Assembly: GCA_001661515.1 (NCBI GenBank)
Contig: LUVW01000024.1
Location: 319,324 to 383,323 of the forward strand
Origin: Capniomyces stellatus
Taxonomy: Eukaryota > Kickxellomycota > Harpellomycetes > Harpellales > Legeriomycetaceae
Length of the DNA stretch: 64,000 nucleotides
Reading direction: 5' to 3'
Positions 1 to 11,061 of this stretch are shown in pieces; position 1 is the stretch's first letter; each line of letters opens with the position of its first letter. Both the position numbers and the translations under genes were made by a program. A model generated the notes under the pieces. That model was not told the DNA's origin. It saw only the letters and a program-made list of their open reading frames with translations, and searched no databases.

Positions 1-550
1 GAGTGGTTTTTTATTCGAAACTACTGTTTCGCTTTAGTACATTCAGTTTAAGCAAATTAAAAATAACGATTGGAAAAATGTCTCCACGAAAACGGGATTT
101 TTTTAAAATATTTTTTTATCGAGTAGTTTTAAAAATCCTCGAGAGAAAAGGAGCGAAAAAGGCAAAGGAAGTAAAAGAAAAGCGAAAAAAAGCGAAAAAA
201 GAAGGAAGTTGATGCAAAACAAAAATGAGGCATTTTAGATGAAGGAAATAGTATTCGTACATTGTGTTTTCTTTTTTTTGTTTAATATTTTAAATGAAGG
301 ATTTTTTCAAGGAATAATGTTAAAAACATCCTGAAGTCCCCCAAGTCTAAAATATAATCTGCTAAAGTAGTTTTATTTAAATTTAACTTTCCTTAACTGA
401 ATAGTTACTTGGTAATTATATATTTTTATACTTTTTAAAATTTACGAGGTAGCTTCTTTATACAAACTTCCATAAAATATTTAAAACACTTGCTCATAGC
501 AGCCATACTAACATTAAAAGATAAAATCTCACACAAACAATAACAAAAAA
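1..550. other. Left-edge intergenic region, no supported gene
   Basis: AT-rich sequence with long A and T runs. A 69-codon open frame at 3-212 (+) is almost entirely Lys/Arg/Glu in its second half and shows no recognisable domain, so it is not called. The last ~100 bases before 551 are A-rich and probably form the 5' leader of the HMG-box gene. Confidence 0.5.
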
Positions 551-1426
551 ATGGTTGTAAAGAAGACACAAATGATGGTTTCGTTCACCACTGACGAGGC
601 TTTACAGGTAATTTTCAACTACTTTATAGTTTTGCTCGCGAGCTTGACTGACGCAGACTTGCTTTTGTAAAAACACCTTGGTTTTTATTTGACTTAGTGG
701 ACAAACACAGCAATAAAGTGTTATATATACTGGTATACGTGTTATAGATCGCCTCGCACTTCTCTAGTCTAGCTACATTTTTTGAAAATGCTGCCAAAAA
801 CCCAACAGCTGTAAGCGAAACAAGCAAAAAGGCACCCAAAGACCCCAACGCACCAAAAAGACCGCTATCACCATATATTCTGTTCTGCAGTGAGTTCCGT
901 GATCAAGTCAAAGCAAAACAACCAGGAATTTCGTCTCAAGGAATATCTAAAATACTTGGCGAGATGTGGACTTCATTGGACGAGACAAAAAAGAAGGTAA
1001 TTATTATATTTTGGCGCTAGATGCGTTTATTCAAAGTGACAATATGTATGTCAAGGATATACGAGTTTTAAAGCAACGGTATGTTTAAATGTTGGGTGAC
1101 TTTAATAGAAATATGACGCCATTTTCCAGCAGGCAAGGCAGCAATACCAAATTGAAATGGAAATGTATGAGAACAGCAAGACAGCAGGTGTAGATGCCAC
1201 CACTGTATCGGACATAGACGAATCGCACTATGAACTAGCACACCAGTTGATGAGCAATGTCAACCCTGCACTGTTGACCAACATACCAGCCGCTTCACCT
1301 TCTACAAGCAAGCGGACTAAAGGGCAATCAGACTCTTCTAACAAAAAAAGCAAAAAGTCCGCTGTAGAGGATGCTTCAGCTGCTGAAGGAAAGAAGAAGA
1401 AGAAGAGCAAAAAGTCATCTGAATAA
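551..1426 (+). CDS. HMG-box chromatin protein (HMGB/Nhp6-like)
   Basis: Non-sequence-specific DNA-bending protein expected to act in chromatin in the nucleus. Three exons are inferred: 551-607, 748-996 and 1109-1426, giving 207 residues. The introns (140 and 112 nt) are GT-AG and both junctions are in phase 0. The HMG box covers about residues 52-120. It opens with the typical DPNAPKRPLSPYILF stretch, followed by the conserved GEMW motif. The second splice joins DETKKK to KYDAIFQQARQQY, restoring the helix-3 region; the alternative acceptors at 1129 or 1132 would delete it. About 50 residues upstream of the box are unassigned. The C-terminus is Ser/Lys-rich and ends in a basic KKKKKSKKSSE tail, unlike the acidic tail of animal HMGB. 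The family call is firm; orthology to one named HMG protein is not. Confidence 0.85.
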
Positions 1427-1981
1427 AACCAGCGCATTTTTATATTTTGTTTATTAGTAGTATCACATTGACGCATGCTTATTTTTTACCCTATGCTTAC
1501 ATTTTGTTCTTTTCTTTTTAATATTTGTTAATATACACACATCTACTTTAAAATTGGCAAAGTTATAGTATAAATGGCACACTATCTGATGTGCAAATAC
1601 GCGTTTTTTTATTTTCAAAATATCAGTTTGTTCAGGTGTAAACCTGAAATGAACAAAAAGCCGATAATCTATTCGCTTATAAAGTGGGTAAACTCCAGAT
1701 ACATTTAAGCAACCAAATCATGTTGTCTTTTATTAAGGTTGTTGGGAGAAGTGGCATATTTTTAAACCAAGCTGGTTTACATAATTTTGATTGAATCCGG
1801 TAAATGTGTTTCAAAACACAAATTTTCAAGCCGGACTCCATAAACATGTCGCGAATGTATCATTGCCCAAGCTCCTTTTCTTTATGACGTAGCAGCACGA
1901 CTTTATTATCGGATCTGTGTTCTACTTCAAACCGAAAGTATACGAAAGTAGCAAGACACAGCAAAAACACAGTATTCAGCA
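1427..1981. other. Intergenic region between HMG-box and L2HGDH genes
   Basis: AT-rich, with no coding signal seen on either strand. It probably holds the 3' end of the HMG-box gene and the promoter of the dehydrogenase gene. Confidence 0.5.
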
Positions 1982-3687
1982 ATGTGTATTGGCGTAATTA
2001 GAAGGTTGGGTAGGAGTCTTCCAAAAGCAATACGAGATTATAAGAGCAATTTTACCACAGTGGCTGGGCCAAAAGATGAAATTATACAAGTGGATCAATT
2101 AATTATTGGGGCTGGTGTTGTGGGACTTGCAGTTGCACGCGAGCTATCAAAGCAAAGAGATTCGACGGTTTTGATAGTTGAAAAAAATAAGAGTTTTGGA
2201 ATGGAGACCAGGCAAGTATGATATACTGTATATTTTTTGCTAGTTGTACAAGTGCACCGGGCCTTGTTGTATAAAAGCGTATTGCGCTCTTGATTTATCT
2301 GCCATCAAACTGGGCGAGAAGGGTCTATATATAATTTTGGCTACATTGGTTTTGGTTTTGGTTTTGGGTTTAAAAACTAAACCATATTTGTAAAAAAAAC
2401 ACATACAAAATTAGCTCGAGGAACAGCGAGGTGATTCATGCAGGGATATATTACCCAGAGGACTCGTTAAAAACTAAACTTTGCATCGAAGGCAGTAAAT
2501 TACTTTACGAGTATTGCAATACAAAGGGTATACCGCATAAAAGAGTAGGGAAGTGGATAGTTGCTGGCGGGGCATTGGACAACACTAGCGGAGCGGGAGA
2601 GTTAAAACACCCAGAGAACCAGGATGAGTATTTGTTTTCAATACACGAAAAGTCTAAAAGGTTGGGAGTCAGAACAGAGTTTGTCAACATGGACGACGGT
2701 TATTATAAACGGGAGATATCAAAACATTTGGAGGCCTCCTCGATACTAAACAGCCCAAACACAGGCATAGTTGATTCGCACCAGTTAATGCAGAGTCTTT
2801 TGTTTGATCTAGTATCAAATGGTGCCGATTATAGTAATAACTCGCAGGTGGTTGGAATAAAAAAGAGATTTTCTGGGGCTGGAGCAAGGGGTTATGAAGT
2901 AGATATCAAAACGGACGATTTGGAGTCACCACAGTTCAAGGTTTATGCAAACAACGTCATTAACTGTGGCGGGCTGTGGTCAGACAGGGTATTCAACATG
3001 GGACTTGGGTGTGTGTTTGGAGACTCGGGTAAAAATACCTTAAGCCGTGATTTAAACGGGGGAATAACCTACCCGCTAAGATACATATTTGCAAAGGGCA
3101 GGTACTATTCTTACCAGCCCAAAGAGACAAAAAAAACAACAAACTTTAGCACCGTGATTGAAAGACTGGTTTACCCTGTTCCGGACAAACACGTGATCAC
3201 GCTGGGGATCCACTTGACAGTAGATATGGCAGGCCAAATCAAGTTTGGACCTGACATAGAATGGGATACGTCTAACGTGGACTACGATGTAAAGCAAGGC
3301 GAGCACATTGATACCTTTTTTGAACAGATCAGAACATACTTGCCCAACATCCAAAAGCAAGACTTACAAATAAACTACAGCGGTATTAGGTACGTATTGC
3401 TGCAATTCACAGCCTAGCTTATTTTTAAACCAGATGTTTTATTTTTATTATATTTTTGTAATTAAACATAGCCAACGTCTATTAGGTAGTTTAATTTATT
3501 TTATTGTCAATGATTTGTAAATTTTAGGCCAAAGTTAGCAGGGCCCGGTGTGCCGGCTTTTGATTTTGTTATTAGAGACGAGTCTGAGTTTGGGCTGCCA
3601 GGGTTTATCAATCTTTTGGGAATCGAGAGTCCAGGATTAACGTCGTCCTTAGCAATAGCCAAACATGTCAAACGTATGCTGTATTAA
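1982..3687 (+). CDS. L2HGDH: L-2-hydroxyglutarate dehydrogenase (FAD-dependent, mitochondrial)
   Basis: Oxidises L-2-hydroxyglutarate to 2-oxoglutarate, a metabolite-repair reaction. Three exons are inferred: 1982-2211, 2415-3389 and 3528-3687, giving 454 residues. The N-terminus is Arg-rich and looks like a mitochondrial presequence. A dinucleotide-binding motif GAGVVG follows, with an acidic residue at the end of the next strand (VEKNKS). The first junction rebuilds the family signature SSRNSEVIHAGIYYP, but only if the first intron uses a GC donor (AG|GCAAGT at 2212). The second intron (138 nt, GT-AG) joins SGIR to PKLAGPG. The C-terminus contains the conserved DFVIRDES and LGIESPGLTSSLAIA segments. 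Full length for the family. Confidence is high. Confidence 0.93.
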
Positions 3688-4372
3688 TCATTCCGATCTG
3701 GGTAGTACAGTTGTTAATGTATGATTCTTTTTCGGAGTATTAGATTTACATTATATTATATCAGTATTGTTGTTATCTTTGTACTATCAACTTGGTTTGT
3801 TACCCTAAAACCGTTGTTTTTATTAACGAAACTACCCTAGTATTGTTTAACATTACTGTTTAAATTCGGGTAGAGGTGTAGTTGTAGTTGTAAATCACTA
3901 TTCGCAGCTTTTTTTTACTTTTTTTTATTGTTTATTCGCGGTTTTCATTCGATTTATTTGCTTTAATTTGTTAAAAACAGTTTATCCGAAAATCAAAATC
4001 AAATAATTCTCGAGTTGGTGGAATTATAGGTGGTGATTTTCTCTTTCCTCGCTCCAATTCAAAAGCTAGAAAAGCTACTTGTCAGTTTTTTTTACAGCCA
4101 TAACAGATATTACAATTATACTAAAGCTGTGCACATTATTCTAAAAAAAACTCATCGAGGCCAAGTTGTTTGCGGATGTACTATTTTCGCCATTTACCAT
4201 TCAATTTTTCTAAAAACGAGTGGTGATAATTTAAAGCAAAAGACAGCGATATAGTTACATTCATATTGTTTTGGGGTTTCGTGTTTATACGCCCTTGTTT
4301 ATTTAGGCGTTGGATAACGCGTATTAAAGATCGAGATTAGGCAGAGAAGAAAGCTTGGTTTATCACTCCAGA
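3688..4372. other. Intergenic region upstream of the Nup42-like gene
   Basis: AT-rich spacer of ~680 bases. A 74-codon frame at 4030-4254 (+) has no recognisable features. No gene is supported; promoter function for the nucleoporin gene is presumed. Confidence 0.5.
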
Positions 4373-6294
4373 ATGGCAATTTGTCAATTTTTTTTGAAGG
4401 GTAATTGTAGATTTGGAAACAGTTGTCGAAACGAACATGTTCGAAATGATACAGGGTTCGGAAAATGTAAGTTGAGTTTTCAGCTGTTTGCCGTTAAAAA
4501 ATAAAGCTTTGGTCAATGTTTACAAGGGATCAATGCATTACCAACAAAAGTCAGCAACAACAAGGTGCTTTGTGTATTTATTAATAGCGAGTTACGGGAA
4601 TTCTGGATTTGGAAATGATAGTAGAACGAGTAACTTGACATCATTTGGATTTAAATCAAACCCTGCAACGTACCCATTACACGAAAACGGTGGTGCAACA
4701 GATATATCGTAAGTGTAGTTGTGAGTCTAGCAATGTAGCTTTTTAAAGGATATGTGCAGCGATTCATACAAAATTGCTTTGGATTTGGATTGGAATTAAT
4801 AGGGTCTCAGGCGTATTAAGTGATTTAAACAGTGCTCCAACATGGAAGCTTAGTTCGTATGGCCCTGGAAAGGATCTTCCGACACTTATAAAAGGTGTAG
4901 ATGTGTCACCCGAAGAGCTGAGATTTAACCATTACCTGTCACAACAGCAGAACAACCCGCAGCATTACGTAAGGATATAGTTCAGCTTTTATACGTTTTC
5001 TGCAGCCTTTATACAATTGTTTTTGAAATATATAGTACAACCAAGCGTTTTGGAGGCTAAGCGAGCCAGCTTTTGCAACACTGGTATAAACCCTATTTGT
5101 TTGACTGTTTTTATATCTGAATAGACGCAATTTTTGAACAATGCACAGCAATTTGCAGAAATGAGATACAGAGAAGTAGCTTCTAACCCCAAGCTAGCCA
5201 TTGAAATGATCAACAACCAGCCACAAAATACATTGCCTGCACCAACTACTGCCACAAACTCAGCATTTGGTAATACATTGCCAACATTCGGATCGAAATC
5301 GGCGTTTGGGGCACAGGGCGGGTTTGGTTCTGCAGCGCCAGCACCAGCACCAGCACCAGGGTTGGCCTCAGGATTGGCTAGCCAGAGTCAAAGCAGTAAT
5401 GTGGCTTTTGGACAGTCTTTGCCACCAACTTTTGGCATCTCAAGTATGCAAAGCTCATTTGGAAACACGGGAATTGGAAATCCCGGACTGCCTGCATTTG
5501 GGTCCACTACTGCCTTTGGCCAGAAGCCATCATTAGGACAAGCATCAGCGTTTGGGCAGACATCAGCATTAGGACAGGCATCAGCGTTTGGGCAGACATC
5601 AGCATTAGGGCAGGCATCAGCGTTTGGGCAGACATCAGCATTTGGGAAAACATCAGAGACAGGATTTGGAGCTCAGGCTCAGCAACAGGCCTTGCCATTT
5701 GGCAGCCAAAATACTCAAAACACACAATCCGCATTTGGTGCTCAGCAAAGCACATTCAACCAACCAAACAGTCAAACATCAACAAACCCAGCTTCGTTGC
5801 CAGCATTTGGCCAACAGCAAACAGCCTTACCAACATTTGGCGCCCCTGCAGCCATAGGAATGCAGAACTCAGGCGTTGTTGGATCGGCTTTTGGTAACGC
5901 AGCTCAGAGTGCAGGGTTTGGAGGAATGTCACAGGGTTCAGCTTTTGGAGGCGCTGCACAAAGTTCGGCATTTGGGGCTAATTCTAGTGCTTTTGGAAGT
6001 ACAGAACAAGGCTCGGCGTTTGGCGGATCATCTTTTGGACAAGGTTCTTTTGGCTCGGCTTCTGCATTCCAAAGCACCAACTCAGCATTTGGCCTCAGCA
6101 GCAACATCAACAACAGTGGTGGTGGTAAGTATGGCTCAAGGTCGATATTTGGCGCTAATGATGAACAGATCGAGGCCTCTTTGTACGGCCCTGATCACAG
6201 ACTATCAGATTCAGATATAGCGGAGTACAAAGCCGCTGAATTTAGACTCTTTAACATACCCGAGGTTCCCCCAACCATTGATCTCTGTGAATAG
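4373..6294 (+). CDS. Nup42/CG1-like nucleoporin (CCCH finger plus FG repeats)
   Basis: Nuclear-pore protein of the cytoplasmic face that in yeast and animals binds Gle1 and supports mRNA export. Four exons are inferred: 4373-4466, 4588-4708, 4803-4968 and 5125-6294, giving 516 residues. The first residues form a CX7CX5CX3H zinc finger (CQFFLKGNCRFGNSCRNEH), the hallmark of Nup42/NUPL2/Amo1. Residues ~155-470 are a low-complexity FG domain with dozens of AFG/SAFG repeats, including a 36-bp DNA tandem repeat. The last ~40 residues are folded-looking and end in a segment with a PEVPP motif, similar to the Gle1-binding tail of the family. Introns are 121, 94 and 156 nt, all GT-AG. Family confidence is high. 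Confidence 0.88.
5542..5649 (+). repeat. 36-bp tandem repeat in the FG domain
   Basis: A 36-bp unit starting GCATCAGCG occurs at 5542, 5578 and 5614, the last copy diverging near its end. Each unit encodes a 12-residue ASAFGQTSALGQ-type block. It keeps the reading frame and adds FG motifs to the nucleoporin. Confidence 0.9.
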
Positions 6295-6596
6295 GCTCAA
6301 ATGGCGGTTCTTTACTTTATTTTTATTTAGTTTTGTATATAGTTCATCCTAATCTAAATATACTTTTATAATTTAAACACCTTGAGAATTACTTTAGTTA
6401 AGAATAGACTTAACCCTTAACTGCCAAGTCTCGACTGTAGTATACATTCAGTCCTTCTAAAAATATCCATGGTTGGTTTAATAATTTTATTTTATAGTTT
6501 AACCTTGAAGCAAAAAATATAAAATAAGAATAAATCACTATTGGTGCCGAGTGTAATCCCTAAAATGCCCCCAATGACTAGATATTGCCTATAAAT
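6295..6596. other. Convergent 3' spacer between nucleoporin and metallothionein genes
   Basis: AT-rich 302-base spacer between the 3' ends of two converging genes. No further features were seen. Confidence 0.5.
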
Positions 6597-6947
6597 CTAG
6601 CATTTGCAGCTGTCACCACAGACGCATCTTGACTCTCCCGACTTGCATTTGCAACTGGCTGGAGTGCATTTGGATGGACACGATCCACACTTGCAGCTGT
6701 CACCGCAGACGCATCTTGACTCTCCTGACTTGCATTTGCAACTGGCTGAAGTACATTTGGATGGACATGATTCACACTTGCAGCTGTCGCCGCAGTCACA
6801 TTTGGATGGGCACGACTCACACTTACAGCTATCCTTGACACAGTTCTTGCATAGACTTGAGTATGGTGTACTGGCATAATTGTTTGGTTTGCAACCAGTG
6901 TTGCAATTTCTCTGGCTGTTTGTTTTAGTGTTAGTTGTATTGTTCAT
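6597..6947 (-). CDS. Cys-rich metallothionein-like protein with internal repeats
   Basis: Predicted cytosolic metal-binding protein of 116 residues with 27 cysteines and no aromatic residue in the Cys-rich region, typical of metallothioneins that bind copper or zinc through thiolate clusters. Single exon. After a Ser/Asn/Thr-rich leader the protein consists of C-x-C and C-x-x-C modules of the type SCKCESCPSKC. A 29-residue unit (87 bp) is repeated, with a last full copy and shortened copies towards the N-terminus. The modules do not match one standard fungal class by eye, so metal specificity is not assigned. A TATA-like element sits ~156 bp upstream. It could instead be another small Cys-rich protein, but the lack of a signal peptide and the Cys spacing favour metallothionein. 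Confidence 0.8.
   Translation of the reverse strand: MNNTTNTKTNSQRNCNTGCKPNNYASTPYSSLCKNCVKDSCKCESCPSKCDCGDSCKCESCPSKCTSASCKCKSGESRCVCGDSCKCGSCPSKCTPASCKCKSGESRCVCGDSCKC
6606..6830 (-). repeat. 87-bp tandem repeat in the metallothionein gene
   Basis: Near-identical units begin at 6606, 6693 and 6780 on the + strand (exact 87-bp spacing). A shortened fourth unit begins 45 bp further at ~6825. The repeat encodes 29 residues, and the short unit lacks 14 codons, so copy-number changes keep the frame. Confidence 0.9.
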
Positions 6948-7102
6948 ACTGGAAGCGTTTGACGGTTTGCTTTGGTATTAATTGTATTTATGTTGGTCTA
7001 AAGGCGTAGTCGTTCTTATTTAATAATTCAAACTTTGTAAAAAAAGATATAATGATTTGACTTGTCAGTTTTTGATGTTGAGTTTAATTCCAACTCGAGC
7101 CA

Positions 7103-7110
7103 TATTTATA
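7103..7110 (-). promoter_or_regulatory. TATA-like box of the metallothionein gene
   Basis: TATAAATA on the - strand, ~156 bp upstream of the metallothionein start codon. The same motif stands at a similar distance before the Pmp3-like gene at 11674 and the trypsin-like gene at 20675. Confidence 0.45.
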
Positions 7111-8123
7111 CTTTTTTTAATTTTCATGTTTACTTCAATTCTTGTTCTGCAACATTTAGGTCGTCAGTATGACGATTCGTTTCTCCACTTCTACTTTGCC
7201 TAGTTAATGGCGAGTGAGATGATTAACCCAGTGAATTAACCTACTATCCAATAGCATTAATGTATCAAATGTGGAGCGTTAGATTTTGTTTAGGTTGAGG
7301 TTGTACTTTGCCCATTTATGGTTTTGCAAAAATTGCTTACCTAATCACCTCGCAAAAATAGGAAGGAAAAGCACCATAAGAGCTTATCACATTTAGTTCT
7401 AGAACCTCAAACTAACCGTTTTTTGGTATAAGAAAGCTGCTGTACTCAAATAGCTTAAATCCCTCAACTTCAATTGGTGTCGGTCAGCAGCTCCTATCTA
7501 TGTACCTTTACCAGATACCATGATTAGATGAAATAATAAAAATAGTTTTATTTTATAAAATGTCGAATCAATGCTATTTTTATCCAATAGCAATTAACTC
7601 TCAAATGCTAGCTTTATTTATCTTTTCCCAAATCCATTGTTGCAATTGAACTTAAACTTTCTTTTTAATTCAGTAAAATTACAATAAATATCGCTATTGG
7701 TAGTTATTGATGATTAGATATGGCAATCAGTATGTTTATTTTTTTTTGGAGAACAGCATCATTCCTCTTGAGTTTATAATGCCCTTTAAGTAAGGCGGTA
7801 AAGTATGCTCTTAATGTCGAGGTTCCACATGGTTCTGCAATTAAAAACCATACATGAGCTAAGCCTAACAATAGAAACGGCGATATGAGGCCGAAAAAAA
7901 AAGGAGGATATCATACTTTAATTCAAAAGATGATAGGATGGCATTAGTTTCGCAAAAAAAAGAATCTTTGCCCCAAATATTTTTGTGCCTGTGTCATATA
8001 GTGCTAGGAGATACAGAATTACAAGTATTTTGGTTTTAATTTATTCATTCACTAACTACTAACCCTTCCTTTTTCAGTCTACCGGGGTGTGTAGCGCAAA
8101 TGTTGAAGTAATAGCAGCGATTA

Positions 8124-8178
8124 CCCCCCCCCCCCCCCCNNNNNNNNNNNNNNNNNNNNNNNNCCCCCCCCCCCCCCC
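8124..8178. other. Assembly gap (24 N) inside a poly-C run
   Basis: Sixteen C at 8124-8139, then N at 8140-8163, then fifteen C at 8164-8178. The run is most simply a long homopolymer that sequencing could not cross. The true length is unknown. Confidence 0.95.
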
Positions 8179-8316
8179 AAACTAAGGCTGTAAACTACAA
8201 AGCCAGGTGTAGGTTAAAGTTGCAGTACATTTGATTGGCTACTTGACGAAATTCTTGGAAAAGTATTAAATGTTCAAAGTGGTAGTTTCCGGGGAATGTA
8301 GTTTTGTTTATTTATT

Positions 8317-8513
8317 TTATTTGTGTGATTTATTAGCAACAGGATCAACATAACAAAGCATCTGATGAATGTAGTGTGTCATTCTCAAGCCTTCCTGTAT
8401 ATACAATGTTTCATCTATACCCAACATGCTTGAGTTGGATAGTCCCAGAGTACTGAGGCAGTTTATATTATGTTGAGGTACATCAACATATGATATAAAG
8501 TAAATAGGCCAGC
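8317..8513 (-). other. Coding-like fragment, possible last exon or relic
   Basis: On the - strand an open frame of ~65 codons with no early Met ends at a stop at 8319-8317. Its translation (with segments such as GIDETLYIQEGL and RMTHYIHQMLCYVDP) has a balanced composition unlike the surrounding AT-driven noise. It could be the final exon of a gene whose upstream exons (8540-8880) I could not join, or a gene remnant. No family is recognised. Confidence 0.25.
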
Positions 8514-8939
8514 ATTAGCGAGTATGTATATAAATATGTTTCAGCGAATATCAATCTGTGAATTTATGGTACTTTGCTCCACTTGCAACCAATTATATAG
8601 TCAATTTTTTTGATAATACGTCTAGCAAGCGAGAAAAAAAAAGATGGGACTAAAAACTACCATTGGTAAAATTCTACCAAGTTGGAGCGAGAGTTATTGA
8701 CATTGTCATAAAATGTAATTCGGAGTTTATTAAAATTTGAATCTGAAACTAAACAGGTAGAGCTAAAAAAGCAATAAATATACAGGGAATAATGGCAGGA
8801 AGAGTGTTGGTACAAGCAGTAGACACTATTTATCCTTTCTTCCTCTTGAGGTGTCATATACAGACTAACAAACCACAATAATATGTGCTAGAACTAAGCA
8901 CTGAGTGAATATGTGATGTATATGCTTTATAGACAAAAA
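8514..8939. other. Intergenic region downstream of the first Pmp3-like gene
   Basis: A 73-codon - strand frame at 8657-8878 has mixed composition but no recognisable domain or splice partner. Nothing else was seen. Confidence 0.4.
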
Positions 8940-9622
8940 CTATTGAATGCTTTGATAGTTTGGAGGAGGAGCTTCATCTTTTACGTCAGGTTCAGGTTGG
9001 GTGTTTGATTGTCCTGTTTCGTAATCTTTAGGTGGACCAGGCTCGCTAGTGTTTGGGTTGGCGACAACTTGCTGTATAATGACTCTGGAGTTTCCAGGCA
9101 AGTGGGATAGGTCAGGGATGTTGCTCAAGTCTGCGTTTGGCGACTCGATTATATAGACTATTCTAGTTTCAGGATGCTGGTCTTGTACAAGCAGCCGCTC
9201 GTTATGGCCTTGACGCTGGGTTTGGCACCTTGATTCATTAGACGTGGACGTTTTAAATAATCTGTCACTTTCCTCTACACTGGAGTCGATGGCATAGCAT
9301 GCATGGATCAGTCCTAAAAAGCCGCAAAAACGCATTTTTTTTAAAAAATATTTGGTGACTTTCAGATTACCAGGCAACACAGAGTCAATTTTAATTTTCC
9401 TTTCCACACTCTCCGCTAATAATGTTAGTTTATGAAGTGGAATGGCGTTTATAGATTTGGGGTAGAAGCATAAAGCACGGATACTGAACCAATATTACCT
9501 GGGAAATATCCTAAGCAGGTCAGACCTATATTTATAAAAAGGTCAGCCGAAACACCTCTCTGTAAAAGCACACCTACTGGCGGAAAAAATATGCTAATAA
9601 ATCTATTGACTTCGGTAGACAT
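8940..9622 (-). CDS. Pmp3/Sna-type membrane proteolipid with PPxY tail (copy A)
   Basis: Small two-helix membrane protein of the Pmp3 (UPF0057) family. Two exons are inferred: 9622-9499 and 9313-8940, with a 185-nt intron in phase 1, giving 165 residues. Exon 1 encodes the family core (FFPPVGVLLQRGVSADLFIN, then LGYFPG) and exon 2 continues with LIHACYAID. The hydrophilic tail of ~115 residues ends in a PPNY motif, a PPxY that can bind the WW domains of Rsp5/Nedd4 ubiquitin ligases. Yeast Sna3 and Sna4 have the same layout and go to the vacuole or endosome; vacuolar sorting here is inferred. It is a paralogue of the gene at 11062-11674, with the intron at the same codon. Confidence 0.88.
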
Positions 9623-11061
9623 TTTATAAGGCGTATTCTGTTTCGTCTGTAGTGTGTTCTGGGCTAGTTGTCGGGTTGATGTTTTACTATTATTGCTATA
9701 TCAGTGCTTTGTTATTGTTCAAACGGCGTTTTTTGTTTTTGTTTTTGGCTTTGCTTTTAAAAAGGCAAGAGAAAAAAATATATATATAAAATTTAGTATT
9801 TGGTTAATCTGCACTTTAATGTGGAATTTATAGATTTTAAAAAGCTAAGCAAAGGTGAGGAAAAGAAAATAAAAAATTCAACAAAAACTCGGCAAAAGCA
9901 AAAAATAGAGAATAAAAGGGCTGATAAGTAAGTTCGTTGGACAATCTAATGTAATTGGAGGGTGAAGCTTTCTTTAATCGTTAGTAAGAGCTGGGCGGTT
10001 TAATTGAGGTAATTTGTTTAAAAGGTAGTTACCACTGTTATTATTTTTGTGCAGTTCTATTGGTTTGTATTGGCTTTTCTATATAGCGTATTGAACAAAA
10101 AAAACAACAGGCGCATTACCTTTTATACAAGTTGATACACAACTTGGTCAAACAGGACAAGGTCACCTGAAGAGGAAAAATTTGCTTTTTGTTAGGGTTT
10201 TGTTTTAAAATATCCTAATTTAGTAACATAATTTTGCCAAGACTTTTATCAATGCTATTTTACGTTTTTTCAACTTTTTATTATACATTTTGCTTTTTTT
10301 TTTAAGGACTGCATTATAAATTAGGCTTTTTGACTAAATTAATCCAGCTATTCGCTTACTTTGATTCAATTTATTGTCTTTTTTCGTTGATTGGTATTGT
10401 GGAAATAATAATTGGTTCGTTTGAGGTAGATTATTTGGCGGTAAATTCTGGGAATGTAACAACACATCTACATAAAGCGTAAAGTTTAAAAGATTCCTTT
10501 GACTGGACTACTTGTTAAAAACGCAATAGACTTCATCCAGATCCAAGGTGACAATTAGAGTGTATGATTCTTAGTTAAAGTGTTTTGTCCGAAGCACAAT
10601 GCAGTAGATACGGCCATGTTTTCATCTATGAGCCTTACAGACACAAGCAGCTTTAAAAGGCAGTAGAATGTTCTAAAGTTCCGCTAGCATTCCAGTGCGG
10701 TTAGATGAACCATCCAAATATCCCAGGATACACATTATGGGTTCGGGGAAGATATAATATTGAATAGATATTATTATTGGGCTCGAAATGTACATCTTCA
10801 AAAGATTGCTCGTGTAAATTATAACAAATAAGGCGCATGTGGTGCATGTAACAACGACAAAAAAAAAAGAGTAAAGGTTGATAGAACAGTCAAGTGTACC
10901 AATTATTGGTGTAAAGATGTGTTGTTTATTTAAAACGAATCCAACACTGGCAAAGTAAAAAAAAAGATAAGCTGATTAACCAAGTTTATAACAAAAGGCC
11001 ATGCTATGTGAAATAAAGTATAAGGCAAATGTGCACGGATACTTTTATTAGACAAAGCGAA
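9623..11061. other. Gene-poor region between the two Pmp3-like genes
   Basis: AT-rich, with poly-A and poly-T tracts. A short coding-like stretch around 10577-10655 (+; reading GHVFIYEPYRHKQL before a stop) cannot be connected to other exons. No gene is supported. Confidence 0.4.
9776..9790 (-). promoter_or_regulatory. TA-rich TATA-like element of Pmp3 copy A
   Basis: A run of alternating TA bases ~155 bp upstream of the start at 9622. The spacing matches TATA boxes before neighbouring genes, but the motif is low complexity. Confidence 0.3.

Larger units (their letters stand above)
6948..8316. other. Gene-poor region containing an assembly gap
   Basis: Apart from the TATA-like box and the sequence gap, no coding region can be supported. 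The sequence is AT-rich with scattered short open frames only. Confidence 0.45.

Noticed and set aside
3..212. 69-codon + frame at the left edge
   Set aside because: Lys/Glu-biased A-rich translation, no domain, no splice or conservation evidence.
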